DNA of 64,000 nucleotides from Streptomyces curacoi (GCF_001513975.1 NZ_KQ947987.1:657617-721616), one strand, 5' to 3'. Counted from the stretch's first letter, positions 51,151 through 61,233 are shown. Numbers and translations: made by a program. Notes: generated by a model not told the origin, from the sequence alone.

Positions 51151-54018
51151 TCACGTCGTACGGCGTCCCGCTGCCAGTCTGACGATGTCGACCCGCGATC
51201 GGATCCCGAGCTTGCGATACACCCGGGTAAGTGTCGCTTCGACCGTTTTGACGCTGATGAACAGACGGGCGGCGATCTCCCGGTTGGTCGCGCCCTCCAT
51301 GACGAGTGCGGCGACCTGGCGCTCCATCGAGGCGAGCCCGGCCAGACCGTCCAGCCCGTCCAGCCCGTCCGGCGCGGAGGCGGGGGTGGGGACCGCCTCC
51401 GCGGGGCGCGCCTCGGTGGCCGCCTCGACCTGCCGCAGCCAGGGCAGCGCCCGGCAACGGCGGAACAGCCGAGCCGCCTCGTCGTACGAGGTCGGACCCG
51501 GCCCGCAGCTGCCCCCGGCCCGAGGGGCGCCGAGCGCCTCGGGGGCGGTGCGCAGCTGGGCCAGGGCGAAGGCGGCCCGCGCCTCCTCCAGGCCGTAGCC
51601 CAGTTTGCCGAGCCGGTCCTGTGCCGACGTCAACTGGGCCACGGCGGCCTCCCGTTCCCCGCGCGCCGCGCGCACCAGCGCCTCGGCCCGGTCGAGGACG
51701 GCCAGGACGCTCTCGCGGTCCAGCCGCAGCGCCTGCTCGCGCGTGACGTCGATGACGTCCTGTGCCTCCGCGAGCTCGCCGCTGCGCACCAAAGCCTCGG
51801 CCAGGTCGCCGTGCCAGCGGCCCCGGGCCGGGTCGGTGATGCCGAGGCCCTGCTCCACCTCCCGCACGCGCCGCAGCGAACGCACCGCTCCCTCCGCGTC
51901 CCCGGCCACCAGCTGGGCGTGGCCGAGGGCGGCCAGGGCGCGGGAGACGTACATCTGGTCGCCGTCCTCCTCGGCGTGCTCCACCGCCTCCCGTGCCAGC
52001 GTCAGCGCCCGGTCCACCTCCCCGCCCGCGGCCTCCGCGAGCGAGGTCAGCACGGCGGAGGCCACCTCGCCGATCCCGGTGTCCCGGGCCAGCCGCAGGC
52101 TCTCGCGGGCCAGGTCGAGGGCGCGCCCGCAGTGCCCGGAGTGCAGTTCGGTCTCGGCGACCCCGCGCAGGAAGTGCACCTCGCTCTCGACCCAGCCGTG
52201 CCGGCGCACCTCGCGCAGCAGCGCGGTGACCGCCGCGCGCGCCTCGGGCAGCTGGTCGCTCATGATCAGCCAGCGGAAGCGGGAGTAGCCGGCCCCGTTG
52301 TGATGGCAGGCCACCCTCGGGTCCTGCGGTTCCTCCAGCGCCCGGCGAATGGTCGCGGGGGCGTCCGGGTGGCCCATGAGGGTCTCGATCTGGGCCTGGA
52401 AGGCGAGCGCCATCAGCTCGGTGTACCGGTCGCCGGCCCGTGCGGCGAGCGCCGCCGCGTACGCGGCCTCCTCCCGGGCCTCGTCGAAGTCGCCCTTCAC
52501 CAGCACGGCGCGCCAGGTCAGTTGGTAGTGGACCAGGGCGAGCAGCCGGGGGTCCTCGCCCGCGTCGGCCAGGGCCTGCGGGAAGATCGCGTCGACCTCC
52601 GTCATGGCGTGGCCCGCCGTGTCGATCACGATGATCCAGGCCCGCACCCGGTCCGCGGGCACGGTCGCCCGGGTGAGCACCTCACGCGCGATGTCCCGGG
52701 CGAGGTCCAGCTCGCCGGCGGTGATCGCGTCCTCGGCGGCGTCCAGCCGCAGCACCTCCGGGCTCGGCGGGCCGTCCGCCGGGGTGTGCCGGGCGGCGAG
52801 CAGGCCGATCTGCGCCGCCACCGAGGGGGCTCCGCGGTCCCGGGCCAGGGCGGCGGCCTCGGCGAGACGGGCCGCGACCTCGGGGTCGGTGCCCGTGGTC
52901 GCGAGGGCCAGGTGGCGGGCGCGCTCGATGGGGTCGGAGGCCGCCGTGGACAGCGCGGCGTGCGCGGCACGGCGCTCCTGCGCGGGTGCCTCCGCGTAGA
53001 GCGCGGCGGAGATCATCGGGTGCGCGAACCGTACGGCGGGCCCCTCGGGCTCGGTCGCCAGCAGCCCGAGTGCGGCGGCCTGGGCGGTCTCGGCCTCGGC
53101 GTTGTCACGGCCGGCCGCGTGCAGCAGGGCCAGGGTGGGACGGGCGCCGGCACTGGCGACGAGGAGGGTGCGGCGGGCCTCCTCCGACAGCATCTCCAGG
53201 CGGTTCAGCACCAGGGTGCGCAGCGAGGTGGGCACCGGCAGGGGCTCGCCCGGGCGGGGCGGGGTGGGGTTCTCGGCGAGGGCGCGGCCGAGCTCCAGGG
53301 CGAACAGGGCGTTGCCGCCGCTGGTGCGGTGGATGTCCCGGACGATGGAGCGGGGCAGGCCGGTGTAGCCGCGGTGATCGAGGAGGGCCGACGTCTGGGC
53401 GCGCGAGAGGGGGCCCAGACGTACGGCCAGGGTGTCCGGCGGGGACGCGCGTAGATAGCGGTCGTACTCCTGGCCCTCGGTCCGCACCGCGCACAGCATG
53501 CGCACCGGGGTGTCGCCGAGGCGGCGGGCGGCGAAACCGAGGAGCTCGGCGCTGGCCGGGTCGAGCCACTGGAGGTCGTCGACGACGACGAGGACGGGCC
53601 CGGTGGCGGCGAGGGCGCGCAGGGCGGACAGCACGGCCAGGCGCAGGGCGAGGCCGTCGCGCTGGAGGGTGGACTCGCCGCGGCCGGTGAGCGCCGACTC
53701 CAGGGCGGTGCGCTGGGCGGTGGGGAGCCGGTCGGACACCTCGTCCAGGACCAGGCCGAGGAGGTCGGCCAGGGCGAGGAAGGGGAGATGGGATTCGTTC
53801 TCCGTGGGCGAGCAGCGCAACACGGTGCGTGCGGCTCCGCCGCATTCCGCGGCCAATGCCCGCAGGACCGTCGACTTCCCAATTCCGGCCGGCCCGTGAA
53901 GCAGCACGCTGCCGCCCCGCGCGAGCTGCTCACGCGCCGCGGTGAACGGCTCCTCCCTGCCGATGACCTGGTCGGGGCGGCATCTGGCAGGCTCCTTGAA
54001 GTCCCGTCGCACGGTCAC
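51151..54018 (-). CDS. large LuxR-family ATPase regulator (LAL type)
   Basis: A 955-residue STAND-type activator. The N-terminal NTPase has Walker A LLHGPAGIGKSTVLRAL (about residues 40-56) and Walker B VLVVVDDLQWLDPASA (about 140). Tetratricopeptide-like helical repeats fill about 340-860, and a LuxR HTH closes the protein (TNREIAARLFISVKTVEATL, VYRKLGIRSRVDIVRLA). Family members activate carbohydrate or antibiotic genes after ligand and ATP binding. A Gly-Leu-Asp repeat (GLDGLDGLAGLA) precedes the HTH. The gene lies 112 bp past the trypsin promoter region; whether it controls the protease is unknown. Confidence 0.9.
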   Translation of the reverse strand: MTVRRDFKEPARCRPDQVIGREEPFTAAREQLARGGSVLLHGPAGIGKSTVLRALAAECGGAARTVLRCSPTENESHLPFLALADLLGLVLDEVSDRLPTAQRTALESALTGRGESTLQRDGLALRLAVLSALRALAATGPVLVVVDDLQWLDPASAELLGFAARRLGDTPVRMLCAVRTEGQEYDRYLRASPPDTLAVRLGPLSRAQTSALLDHRGYTGLPRSIVRDIHRTSGGNALFALELGRALAENPTPPRPGEPLPVPTSLRTLVLNRLEMLSEEARRTLLVASAGARPTLALLHAAGRDNAEAETAQAAALGLLATEPEGPAVRFAHPMISAALYAEAPAQERRAAHAALSTAASDPIERARHLALATTGTDPEVAARLAEAAALARDRGAPSVAAQIGLLAARHTPADGPPSPEVLRLDAAEDAITAGELDLARDIAREVLTRATVPADRVRAWIIVIDTAGHAMTEVDAIFPQALADAGEDPRLLALVHYQLTWRAVLVKGDFDEAREEAAYAAALAARAGDRYTELMALAFQAQIETLMGHPDAPATIRRALEEPQDPRVACHHNGAGYSRFRWLIMSDQLPEARAAVTALLREVRRHGWVESEVHFLRGVAETELHSGHCGRALDLARESLRLARDTGIGEVASAVLTSLAEAAGGEVDRALTLAREAVEHAEEDGDQMYVSRALAALGHAQLVAGDAEGAVRSLRRVREVEQGLGITDPARGRWHGDLAEALVRSGELAEAQDVIDVTREQALRLDRESVLAVLDRAEALVRAARGEREAAVAQLTSAQDRLGKLGYGLEEARAAFALAQLRTAPEALGAPRAGGSCGPGPTSYDEAARLFRRCRALPWLRQVEAATEARPAEAVPTPASAPDGLDGLDGLAGLASMERQVAALVMEGATNREIAARLFISVKTVEATLTRVYRKLGIRSRVDIVRLAAGRRTT

Positions 54019-54064
54019 CGCTCCCCTCCGTGTGTCGTGTCCGGGCCAATATTAGGCAACAGTT

Positions 54065-54130
54065 CTTTGAATTTCGGACCGACGACGAGGTGAGGCAAAT
54101 AACAGCAGCCGAGCATAGGGAAATTCAAAG
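54065..54130. promoter_or_regulatory. 11-bp inverted repeat pair in the LAL promoter
   Basis: CTTTGAATTTC at 54065-54075 and GAAATTCAAAG at 54120-54130 are exact complements with centres 55 bp apart, in an AT-rich stretch just upstream of the LAL gene (start 54018). They look like two oppositely oriented binding sites. Confidence 0.55.
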
Positions 54131-54190
54131 CCGGGGTGCATGAATGAGGGGTCGTCGGTGTGGGCTGGACCATGCCGCGGCGCCCCCGCC

Positions 54191-55021
54191 CTACGGCAGC
54201 AGCCCCGCCCGGCGTGCCGCCACCACCGCCTCTCCGCGCGTGTGGGCGCCCAGCTTGCGCATGGCCGACCGCAGATAGCCCTTGACCGTCTCCACCCCCA
54301 GTCCCAGCCGCTCGGCGGCGACCGCGTTCGTCGAGCCGGCGGCCACGCACGCGAGCACGTCCAACTCGCGCGGGGCCAGTGTCACTCCGGCCGCCGGGCG
54401 CTCCGCCGTCAGCAGGGCACAGGCCTCCAGGAGCTCCGAGCGCAGCGCGGGGTCGGCGATGCGCGGTGCCAACGCCCGCAGGGCCGCGTGGGCCTCGCGT
54501 ACCTGCTCCAGGGCGGCGCCCTCCTCGTTCGGCGCCGGCTCCGGACGCGCCGCCGCCAGCAACGCCCGCACCTCCTCCCGCACCACCAGCGCCTGCTCCA
54601 CGTCCCGCGCCGCCGCCACGGCCGCCGTCAGCGTGCGGTCGCCCAGGGGCTGGGCCGTGCGCAGGGCGCCGTACAGCACGCCGCGCACCCGGCGCCGTAC
54701 CACGACCGGGACCGCCACCACCGAGCGCAGCCCCTCCACGGCGACGGCGGCGTCGTACTCGTGGGTGATCTGCCGTGAGGCGGAGTAGTCGGTCACCGCG
54801 CAGGGGCGGGCCAGGGTCACCGCCTTGCCGCCCAGGCCGTTCCCGGCGGTCACCGCGAGCCGGCTCAGGGACTCGGTGGCCGTGCCGTTCAGTTCGCTGA
54901 TGCGCATCTGGCGGCGCCCGGAGTCCAGCAGGCCGCCGAAGGCCACCGGGAGCCCCGTCGAGCGGCGCAGGCGCACCAGCGCGCCCCTTATCTCCACCGA
55001 TGCGGCCGCGTCCACTGCCAC
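54191..55021 (-). CDS. GAF-domain LuxR-family regulator
   Basis: A 276-residue regulator with an N-terminal GAF-like sensor (about 10-150; GNGLGGKAVTLARPCAVTDY, SVVAVPVVVRRRVRGVLYGA) and a C-terminal LuxR HTH (210-270; LAPRELDVLACVAAGSTNAV, VETVKGYLRSAMRKLGAHTR). The GTG start at 55021 follows AAAGGG. It is divergent from the two acyl-CoA synthetase genes at 55146-58405, 124 bp away, and homologues often sit in this arrangement, so it probably regulates them. Confidence 0.87.
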   Translation of the reverse strand: MAVDAAASVEIRGALVRLRRSTGLPVAFGGLLDSGRRQMRISELNGTATESLSRLAVTAGNGLGGKAVTLARPCAVTDYSASRQITHEYDAAVAVEGLRSVVAVPVVVRRRVRGVLYGALRTAQPLGDRTLTAAVAAARDVEQALVVREEVRALLAAARPEPAPNEEGAALEQVREAHAALRALAPRIADPALRSELLEACALLTAERPAAGVTLAPRELDVLACVAAGSTNAVAAERLGLGVETVKGYLRSAMRKLGAHTRGEAVVAARRAGLLP

Positions 55022-55145
55022 GTACTCGCCCTTTCACTGCGGCTTCCCCGGAGCGCACACCCCCGTTCGGGGGTAGTGAGACCCACGTCACGGATTAGAC
55101 GATGACAGAGAGCCGCCCGGCAAGGTCCGGTAACCAGGAGGTCAG

Positions 55146-56816
55146 ATGAAGACGGCGACGGAGCTGTTCCGCGGGGCGCGGGACTTCCTGCTCGAACACC
55201 GCGAGGACTACGCCACCGCCTACGAGGGCTTCGACTGGCCCCGGCCCGAGCGGTTCAACTGGGCGCTCGACTGGTTCGACGTGATCGCGGCGGGGAACGA
55301 CCGCACCGCGCTGCACATCGTCGAGGAGGACGGCAGCGAGGTCCGGCTGTCCTTCGCCGCGATGGCCGAGCGCTCCGCCCGCGTCGCCAACTGGCTGCGG
55401 GCGTGCGGTGTCCGCGCCGAGGACCGCGTCCTCGTCATGCTCGGCAACCAGGCCGAGCTGTGGGAGACGGCCCTCGCCGCGATGAAGCTGCGCGCCGTCG
55501 TCATCCCGGCCACCCCCCTGCTCGGCCCCGCCGACCTGCGCGACCGGGTGGAGCGCGGACGTGTCCGGCATGTGCTGGTGCGCGCCGAGGACACCGGGAA
55601 GTTCGACGAGGTGCCCGGCCGCTACACCCGCATCGCCGTCGGCGGCGCGCCCGAGGGCTGGCGGGCGTACGAGGACGCGTACGCGGCCCCCGCCGAGTTC
55701 GCCCCCGACGGACCGACCGCGGCCGACGACCCGCTGATGCTCTACTTCACCTCCGGTACGACCGCCCGCCCCAAGCTGGTCGAGCACACCCACGCCTCCT
55801 ACCCGATCGGGCATCTGGCCACCATGTACTGGATCGGCCTCAAACCCGGCGACGTGCATCTGAACATCTCCTCGCCCGGCTGGGCCAAGCACGCCTGGTC
55901 CAACCTCTTCGCGCCGTGGAACGCGGAGGCGACCGTCTTCATCCACAACTACACGCGCTTCGACGCCGCCCGTCTGATGGCCGAGATGGACCGCGCCGGC
56001 GTCACCACCTTCTGCGCCCCGCCGACCGTGTGGCGCATGCTCATCCAGGCCGATCTGAGCGCGCTGCGCACCCCGCCCCGCGAGGCCGTCGCCGCCGGTG
56101 AGCCGCTCAACCCCGAGGTCATCGAACAGGTCCGCCGCTCCTGGGGCGTGACCATCCGGGACGGCTTCGGGCAGACCGAGACCGCCGTCCAGGTCTCCAA
56201 CAGCCCCGGCCAGCCCCTGAAGACCGGCTCCATGGGCCGTCCCAGCCCCGGCTTCCGCGTCGAACTCCTCGACCCCGTCTCCGGCGCGCCCGGCGCCGAC
56301 GAGGGCGAGATCGCGCTCGACCTCTCGTCGCGGCCGGTCGGCGTGATGACCGGCTACCACGGCGACGCCGACCGTACGGCGGAGGCGATGGCGGGCGGCT
56401 ACTACCGCACCGGCGACATCGGCTCCCGGGACGCCGACGGCTACATCACCTACGTCGGGCGTGCGGACGACGTGTTCAAGGCCTCCGACTACAAGATCTC
56501 CCCGTTCGAGCTGGAGAGCGCGCTGCTGGAGCACGAGGCGGTGGCCGAGGCGGCCGTCGTGCCCGCGCCGGACGAGCTGCGGCTGGCGGTGCCGAAGGCG
56601 TACGTCGTGCTGGCGGAGGGCTGGGAGCCCGGCCCCGACACGGCCAAGGTGCTCTTCGAGCACTCGCGGGAGGTCCTGGCGCCGTACAAGCGCGTCCGCC
56701 GCCTGGAGTTCGCGCCGCTGCCCAAGACCGTCTCCGGCAAGATCCGCCGCATCGAGCTGCGCGAGGCCACCACCGCGGGATCGGACGCCGAGTACCGCGA
56801 GGAGGACTTCCGGTGA
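55146..56816 (+). CDS. medium-chain acyl-CoA synthetase (AMP-dependent)
   Basis: A 556-residue ANL enzyme that activates a carboxylic acid with ATP and CoA. P-loop [33 protein letters not shown], the hinge [20 protein letters not shown] and the catalytic Lys region [15 protein letters not shown] are visible. It resembles benzoate/medium-chain acyl-CoA ligases (MACS). AGGAGG precedes the ATG. Its last four bases overlap the second synthetase gene (GTGA), forming a two-gene operon. Confidence 0.88.
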   Translation: MKTATELFRGARDFLLEHREDYATAYEGFDWPRPERFNWALDWFDVIAAGNDRTALHIVEEDGSEVRLSFAAMAERSARVANWLRACGVRAEDRVLVMLGNQAELWETALAAMKLRAVVIPATPLLGPADLRDRVERGRVRHVLVRAEDTGKFDEVPGRYTRIAVGGAPEGWRAYEDAYAAPAEFAPDGPTAADDPLMLYFTSGTTARPKLVEHTHASYPIGHLATMYWIGLKPGDVHLNISSPGWAKHAWSNLFAPWNAEATVFIHNYTRFDAARLMAEMDRAGVTTFCAPPTVWRMLIQADLSALRTPPREAVAAGEPLNPEVIEQVRRSWGVTIRDGFGQTETAVQVSNSPGQPLKTGSMGRPSPGFRVELLDPVSGAPGADEGEIALDLSSRPVGVMTGYHGDADRTAEAMAGGYYRTGDIGSRDADGYITYVGRADDVFKASDYKISPFELESALLEHEAVAEAAVVPAPDELRLAVPKAYVVLAEGWEPGPDTAKVLFEHSREVLAPYKRVRRLEFAPLPKTVSGKIRRIELREATTAGSDAEYREEDFR

Positions 56817-58405
56817 GCGCACAGCTGTCGTACACGCACGGGACGAGCGACACCGTCCTGCTCGGGGACACGATCGGGGCCAACCTGGACCGGGCCGTCG
56901 CCGCCTGGCCGGACCGTGAGGCGCTGGTCGACGTGGCCTCGGGGCGGCGCTGGACCTACGCCCGGTTCGCCGCCGACGTCGACGAGTTGGCGTACGCGCT
57001 GCTCGCGAGCGGGGTGGCCAAGGGCGACCGGGTCGGCATCTGGGCGGTCAACTGCCCGGAGTGGGTCCTGGTCCAGTACGCCACCGCCCGCATCGGCGCG
57101 ATCATGGTGAACATCAACCCGGCCTACCGCACCCACGAGGTGGAGTACGTCCTCAACCAGGCCGGCGTCTCCCTGCTGTTCGCCTCCCTCGGTCACAAGA
57201 CGAGCGACTACCGGGCGATGGTCGAGCAGGTGCGGGGCAGATGCCCGCGGTTGCGGGAGACCGTGTTCATCGGTGACCCGAGCTGGGAGGCGCTGATCGC
57301 GCGGGGGACGCCGGTGCCGTTCGAGGAGCTGTCCTGCGACGACCCCATCAACATCCAGTACACCTCGGGCACGACGGGCTTCCCCAAGGGGGCTACCCTC
57401 TCCCACCACAACATCCTCAACAACGGCTACTTCGTGGGCGAGATGATCGCCTACAGCGAGCAGGACCGGGTGTGCATCCCCGTGCCGTTCTATCACTGTT
57501 TCGGCATGGTCATGGGGAATTTGGCCGCTACATCCCACGGCGCCTGCATGGTGATCCCAGCCCCCTCCTTCGACCCGAAGGCCACGCTGGAGGCCGTCCA
57601 GCAGGAGCGGTGCACCTCCCTGTACGGCGTACCGACCATGTTCATCGCGGAGTTGAACCTCCCCGACTTCGCCTCCTACGACCTCTCCTCCCTGCGCACC
57701 GGCATCATGGCGGGCTCGCCCTGTCCGGTGGAGGTGATGAAGCGGGTGGTCACCGAGATGAACATGGCCGAGGTGTCGATCTGCTACGGCATGACGGAGA
57801 CGTCGCCCGTCTCCACACAGACCCGGCGCGACGACGACCTCGAACACCGCACCGGCACGGTCGGCCGCGTGCTGCCGCACATCGAGGTGAAGGTCGTCGA
57901 CCCCGTGACCGGGGTGACTCAACCACGGGGCACGGCAGGGGAGTTGTGCACCCGCGGCTACAGCGTGATGCTCGGCTACTGGAACGAGCCCGAGAAGACC
58001 GCCGAGGCCGTCGACCCCGGCCGCTGGATGCACACCGGGGACCTGGCCGTCATGCGCGAGGACGGCTACGTCGAGATCGTCGGCCGCATCAAGGACATGA
58101 TCATCCGCGGCGGCGAGAACATCTACCCGCGCGAGATCGAGGAGTTCCTGTACGCCCACCCGAAGATCGCGGACGTCCAGGTCGTCGGCGTGCCGCACGA
58201 GCGGTACGGCGAGGAGGTGCTGGCGTGCGTCATCCCGCGCGATCCCGGTGACCCGCTGACGCTGGAGGAGCTGCGGGCCTTCTGCGACGGGCAGCTGGCG
58301 CACTACAAGATCCCGAGCCGGCTGCAGATCCTCGACGCCTTCCCGATGACGGTGTCCGGGAAGGTGCGCAAGGTGGAGCTGCGGGAGAAGTACGCCCGTC
58401 AGTGA
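56813..58405 (+). CDS. acyl-CoA synthetase (FadD-like, AMP-binding)
   Basis: A 530-residue ANL enzyme. Motifs: [59 protein letters not shown] and [18 protein letters not shown]. It resembles medium/long-chain fatty-acyl-CoA and 3-methylmercaptopropionyl-CoA ligases. The GTG overlaps the preceding stop codon. The two adjacent synthetases probably accept different acids under the same regulator. Its 3' end overlaps the convergent SufR-like gene by 7 bp. Confidence 0.88.
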   Translation: MSAQLSYTHGTSDTVLLGDTIGANLDRAVAAWPDREALVDVASGRRWTYARFAADVDELAYALLASGVAKGDRVGIWAVNCPEWVLVQYATARIGAIMVNINPAYRTHEVEYVLNQAGVSLLFASLGHKTSDYRAMVEQVRGRCPRLRETVFIGDPSWEALIARGTPVPFEELSCDDPINIQYTSGTTGFPKGATLSHHNILNNGYFVGEMIAYSEQDRVCIPVPFYHCFGMVMGNLAATSHGACMVIPAPSFDPKATLEAVQQERCTSLYGVPTMFIAELNLPDFASYDLSSLRTGIMAGSPCPVEVMKRVVTEMNMAEVSICYGMTETSPVSTQTRRDDDLEHRTGTVGRVLPHIEVKVVDPVTGVTQPRGTAGELCTRGYSVMLGYWNEPEKTAEAVDPGRWMHTGDLAVMREDGYVEIVGRIKDMIIRGGENIYPREIEEFLYAHPKIADVQVVGVPHERYGEEVLACVIPRDPGDPLTLEELRAFCDGQLAHYKIPSRLQILDAFPMTVSGKVRKVELREKYARQ

Positions 58406-59163
58406 GCCGCTCGGCCGGCCGGCCGCAGCACGACGCAGCACCGGCCGTCCTGGGGGGCGAGGCAGGCCTGGAAACCGGTCTCGCCCACCCCCCGCAGCAC
58501 ACCGCGCAGCAGATGGAGGTTCATCCCGCACACCGTCTGGGTGTGCTCACGGGCCAGGGCGTGGAAGGGGCAGTTGGCCAGGACGATCGCCTCGTCCTCG
58601 CGCCGGGGTTCGAAGCCGTGCCGCTCCAGCAGGTCGACGAGGCCCGCGTCGCCCGGCGCCGACCGCTGCCCGCCCCGCTGGGAGCCGAGCTGTGAGCCGA
58701 GCTCCTCCGCCTTGCGGTGCAGCACGTCCCGTACCGGCGCACCCGTCGCGGCGGACTCCTCCACCGCCTGGGCCAGGAGCCGTCCGGCCAGTTCGTAACG
58801 CCGGTCCGGCAGGCTGACGGCGACCTGCCGCGGGGAGCGCCGATAGAGCTTGGCCGGCCTGCCCGCGCCCGGCCCGCTCCGTCCGCTGCGCCGCTCGTAG
58901 ACCACGTCGAGCAGGGACTGGGCGGCGAGCCGGTCCAGGTGGAACGCCGCGGTCTGCCGCGCCAGCCCGAGCGCCTCGGCCGCCTCGTCCCGGCTGACCG
59001 GGCCCGGCTGGCGCACCACATGGTCGTACAGCCTTCTGCGCGTCGGCTCGTCCAGCGCGGCGACGGCGGAGACGTCGGCGTCGGGTACGTCGGCGGCGTG
59101 CAGGTCGGAGTCGTGTACTTCTTTCGCGGCATCCACGAACACCAGTGTAAAACCCACCGCCAT
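58399..59163 (-). CDS. SufR-like winged-helix regulator with C-terminal cysteines
   Basis: A 254-residue protein. The N-terminal winged helix (about 30-110; [40 protein letters not shown]) is followed by a dimer domain and a cysteine-rich C-terminus: [20 protein letters not shown] and DGRCCVV. This spacing matches Fe-S binding regulators of the SufR group, which sense iron or redox state. Start: ATG at 59163, without a ribosome site; a GTG at 59136, seven bases after a TACACT box, would make a leaderless mRNA. It is divergent from a DoxX-like gene with a clear dyad between them. Confidence 0.82.
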   Translation of the reverse strand: MAVGFTLVFVDAAKEVHDSDLHAADVPDADVSAVAALDEPTRRRLYDHVVRQPGPVSRDEAAEALGLARQTAAFHLDRLAAQSLLDVVYERRSGRSGPGAGRPAKLYRRSPRQVAVSLPDRRYELAGRLLAQAVEESAATGAPVRDVLHRKAEELGSQLGSQRGGQRSAPGDAGLVDLLERHGFEPRREDEAIVLANCPFHALAREHTQTVCGMNLHLLRGVLRGVGETGFQACLAPQDGRCCVVLRPAGRAAH

Positions 59164-59184
59164 TGACTAAAGAAAAAGTGTGCG

Positions 59185-59216
59185 CTTCTATAGCTAATGA
59201 GAGTCATCTATAGAAG
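59185..59216. promoter_or_regulatory. operator dyad in the SufR-like/DoxX divergent promoter
   Basis: CTTCTATAG at 59185-59193 and CTATAGAAG at 59208-59216 are perfect 9-bp arms separated by 14 bases. A TTGACT box at 59163-59168 lies 17 bases before TTCTAT, so the left arm overlaps the likely -10 of the DoxX-like gene. Binding of the SufR-like protein here would repress it. Confidence 0.65.
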
Positions 59217-59224
59217 GAGTCGTC

Positions 59225-59659
59225 ATGGCCTCCGCAACCACCGGCACCCCACCTGCCGCGTCCCGGCGTCCGGCGCTCGCCGACCCCGGCTACCAGGCTT
59301 TCCTGGTCCTGCGCATCGGCTTCACGGTGGCGCCGATCCTGTTCGGGCTGGACAAGTTCGCCAACCTGCTCGTGGACTGGCCCGGCTACCTCGCGCCCTG
59401 GATCGACGACATCGTTCCGGGCAGCGCCCAGGCGGCCATGTACGCGGTGGGAGCGGTCGAGATCCTGGCCGGTGTCGTGGTGGCCCTCGCCCCGCGTTTC
59501 GGCGGGTGGCTGGTGGCCGGCTGGCTGGCCGGCATCATCGTCAACCTGCTGACCATTCCGGACTACTACGACATCGCACTGCGGGACTTCGGACTGCTCC
59601 TCGGCGCGGTGGCGCTCGCGCGGCTCGCCGAGCGGTACCACGGCGCGCGGGAGCAGTGA
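59225..59659 (+). CDS. DoxX-like small membrane protein
   Basis: A 144-residue membrane protein with about four transmembrane segments (YQAFLVLRIGFTVAPILFGL, AMYAVGAVEILAGVVVALAP, WLAGIIVNLLTI, FGLLLGAVALARLAERYH). It fits the DoxX/tryptophan-rich-sensory-like quinone-oxidoreductase group, some of which handle redox stress. AGAAGGAG precedes the ATG. It is divergent from the SufR-like regulator, and a terminator follows, so it is a one-gene unit under that regulator. Confidence 0.78.
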   Translation: MASATTGTPPAASRRPALADPGYQAFLVLRIGFTVAPILFGLDKFANLLVDWPGYLAPWIDDIVPGSAQAAMYAVGAVEILAGVVVALAPRFGGWLVAGWLAGIIVNLLTIPDYYDIALRDFGLLLGAVALARLAERYHGAREQ

Positions 59660-59684
59660 ACTCGCGGCAGCACGAAAGCCGTTC

Positions 59685-59716
59685 GAGCGGGGGCGCCGCC
59701 CATGGCGCCCCCGCTC
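59685..59716 (+). terminator. intrinsic terminator of the DoxX-like gene
   Basis: GAGCGGGGGCGCC at 59685-59697 pairs with 59704-59716 (13 bp, 6-base loop) and is followed by ATTTTCTTGT, a classic hairpin plus T-rich tract. Confidence 0.85.
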
Positions 59717-59760
59717 ATTTTCTTGTGTCGCGCCTCTTGCGGGCGACTGCCGCGAGGTAA

Positions 59761-59779
59761 TAGGAAGGAAAGGTTCCTA
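59761..59779. promoter_or_regulatory. dyad upstream of the chitosanase gene
   Basis: TAGGAA-N7-TTCCTA lies 38 bp before the chitosanase start. Chitosanase genes of actinomycetes are controlled by chitosan-oligosaccharide-responsive repressors that bind such palindromes; this is the best candidate here. Confidence 0.5.
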
Positions 59780-59816
59780 ACAGTCTCCGAATCCACCCCC
59801 ACAAGCGGAGAACCAC

Positions 59817-60689
59817 ATGCGCCTTCCCTCCCTACTGAGACGGCAGTCCCCGACCCCCACCCGGCGGCGCCGGCGGAGCACCGGGCTGCGCACAGCCCTG
59901 GCCGCCGTCCTCGCAGCCGTCCCCGCCACGCTGCTCCTGAGCGTGAGCGGGGCCGCGGTCGAGCCCGCGGGTCTCGACGATCCGGCGAAGAAGGAGATCG
60001 CCATGCGGCTCGTCTCCAGCGCCGAGAACTCGTCGCTGGACTGGCGGGCCCAGTTCGACTACATCGAGGACATCGGCGACGGCCGCGGCTACACGGCCGG
60101 GATCATCGGCTTCTGCTCCGGCACCCACGACATGCTGGAACTCGTCGAGTACTACACCGCCCAGGAACCGGACAACCCGCTCGCCCCGTACCTGCCCGCC
60201 CTCCGCGCGGTCGACGGCAGCGACTCGCACGAAGGGCTCGACCCGGGCTTCACCGACGCCTGGGTGAGGGCCGCGCAGACTCCGGAGTTCCAGGCGGCCC
60301 AGGAGCACGAGCGCGACCGCGTGTACTTCGACCCGTCCGTCTCCCGGGCCAAGCGCGACGGCCTGCGGGAGCTGGGCCAGTTCGCCTACTACGACGCCAT
60401 CGTCATGCACGGCGCGTCGGGCTTCGCCGCCATCCGGGCCGACGCCCGCCGCCACGCCAGGACCCCGGCGGACGGCGGCGACGAGACCAGGTATCTGCAC
60501 GCGTTCCTGGACGCGCGCGTGAAGGAGATGAAGAAGGAGCCCGCACACGAGGACACCAGCCGCGTCGACACCGCCCAGCGGGTCTTCCTCAACAAGGGCA
60601 ACCTGCGCCTGAACACGCCGCTCACCTGGCATGTCTACGGCGACCGCTTCCACATCGAGAGGGATCCCGCCCCGTCCGTCAGGGACTGA
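59817..60689 (+). CDS. csnA: secreted GH46 chitosanase
   Basis: A 290-residue endo-chitosanase precursor. The long Arg-rich signal peptide ([16 protein letters not shown] then a hydrophobic core to about residue 46; possible Tat export) leads to the mature start LDDPAKKEIAMRLVSSAENS. The catalytic Glu is in SSAENSS and the catalytic Asp in IEDIGDGRGY. GIIGFCSGTHDMLELVEYYT, ERDRVYFDPSVSRAKRDGL and ELGQFAYYDAIVMHG are family blocks. It hydrolyses chitosan outside the cell. Single gene with its own dyad and a terminator before it; the end overlaps the convergent acetyltransferase remnant. Confidence 0.95.
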   Translation: MRLPSLLRRQSPTPTRRRRRSTGLRTALAAVLAAVPATLLLSVSGAAVEPAGLDDPAKKEIAMRLVSSAENSSLDWRAQFDYIEDIGDGRGYTAGIIGFCSGTHDMLELVEYYTAQEPDNPLAPYLPALRAVDGSDSHEGLDPGFTDAWVRAAQTPEFQAAQEHERDRVYFDPSVSRAKRDGLRELGQFAYYDAIVMHGASGFAAIRADARRHARTPADGGDETRYLHAFLDARVKEMKKEPAHEDTSRVDTAQRVFLNKGNLRLNTPLTWHVYGDRFHIERDPAPSVRD

Positions 60690-61192
60690 GGAGTTCGGCA
60701 CGCATGCAGGCCCTCGGCCACCGGTCGAGGCCGGCGTCCGCCTCGTGGGCGCGGATCCTTTGCAGTCCCGGGGTGAGGCCGGCCTCGGCCAGGACGCGGA
60801 AGCCGAGACGCGTAGTACGGCGCGTTCCACGGCACCTCGGTGAAGGTGGTCAGGGTGAGACCGGTCAGGCCCTCCTCGTGCGCGCGGTCCGCGGCGTACG
60901 CGAGGAGGGCCCGCCCCATGCCCCGGCGGGCGGCGTCGGGGTGGACCGAGACCTGCTCGATGTGCAGGGCGCCGTCGACGGGCTCGCAGATCAGATAGCC
61001 GGCCGGGCCGTCGCCCCCGGCGCAGGCGACCCAGGCGCGGCCCGCCCGGCGGTAGCGCTCCAGGACGTCCAGGGCGGGCGGTTCGTCGTCGGCGACCGCC
61101 GCCATGCCGAGGTCCCGGAAGGCGGCGCCCGCGGCGCGTTCGATGTCCTGGAGGACCGGAAGCTCGTCGGGTGCGGCGGGACGGATGCGCAT
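60679..61192 (-). pseudogene. GNAT acetyltransferase, frameshifted
   Basis: From the ATG at 61192 the first frame gives a GNAT N-acetyltransferase: MRIRPAAPDELPVLQDIERA, GALHIEQVSVHPDAARRGMG with the acetyl-CoA loop, RALLAYAADRA and TTFTEVPWNAPYYA. After YYA, near 60810, the normal ending (RLGFRVLAEAGLTPGLQRIR, HEADAGLDRWPRACMRAELL) continues in another frame and stops at 60679-60681. Two bases (CG in a GCGCG context) appear to be missing. If not a sequencing error, the gene makes an altered C-terminus. Confidence 0.75.
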
Positions 61193-61233
61193 GCGCCGAG
61201 TGTCCGCCGAGGGCCCCGGGGGGCGCGAGCGGA

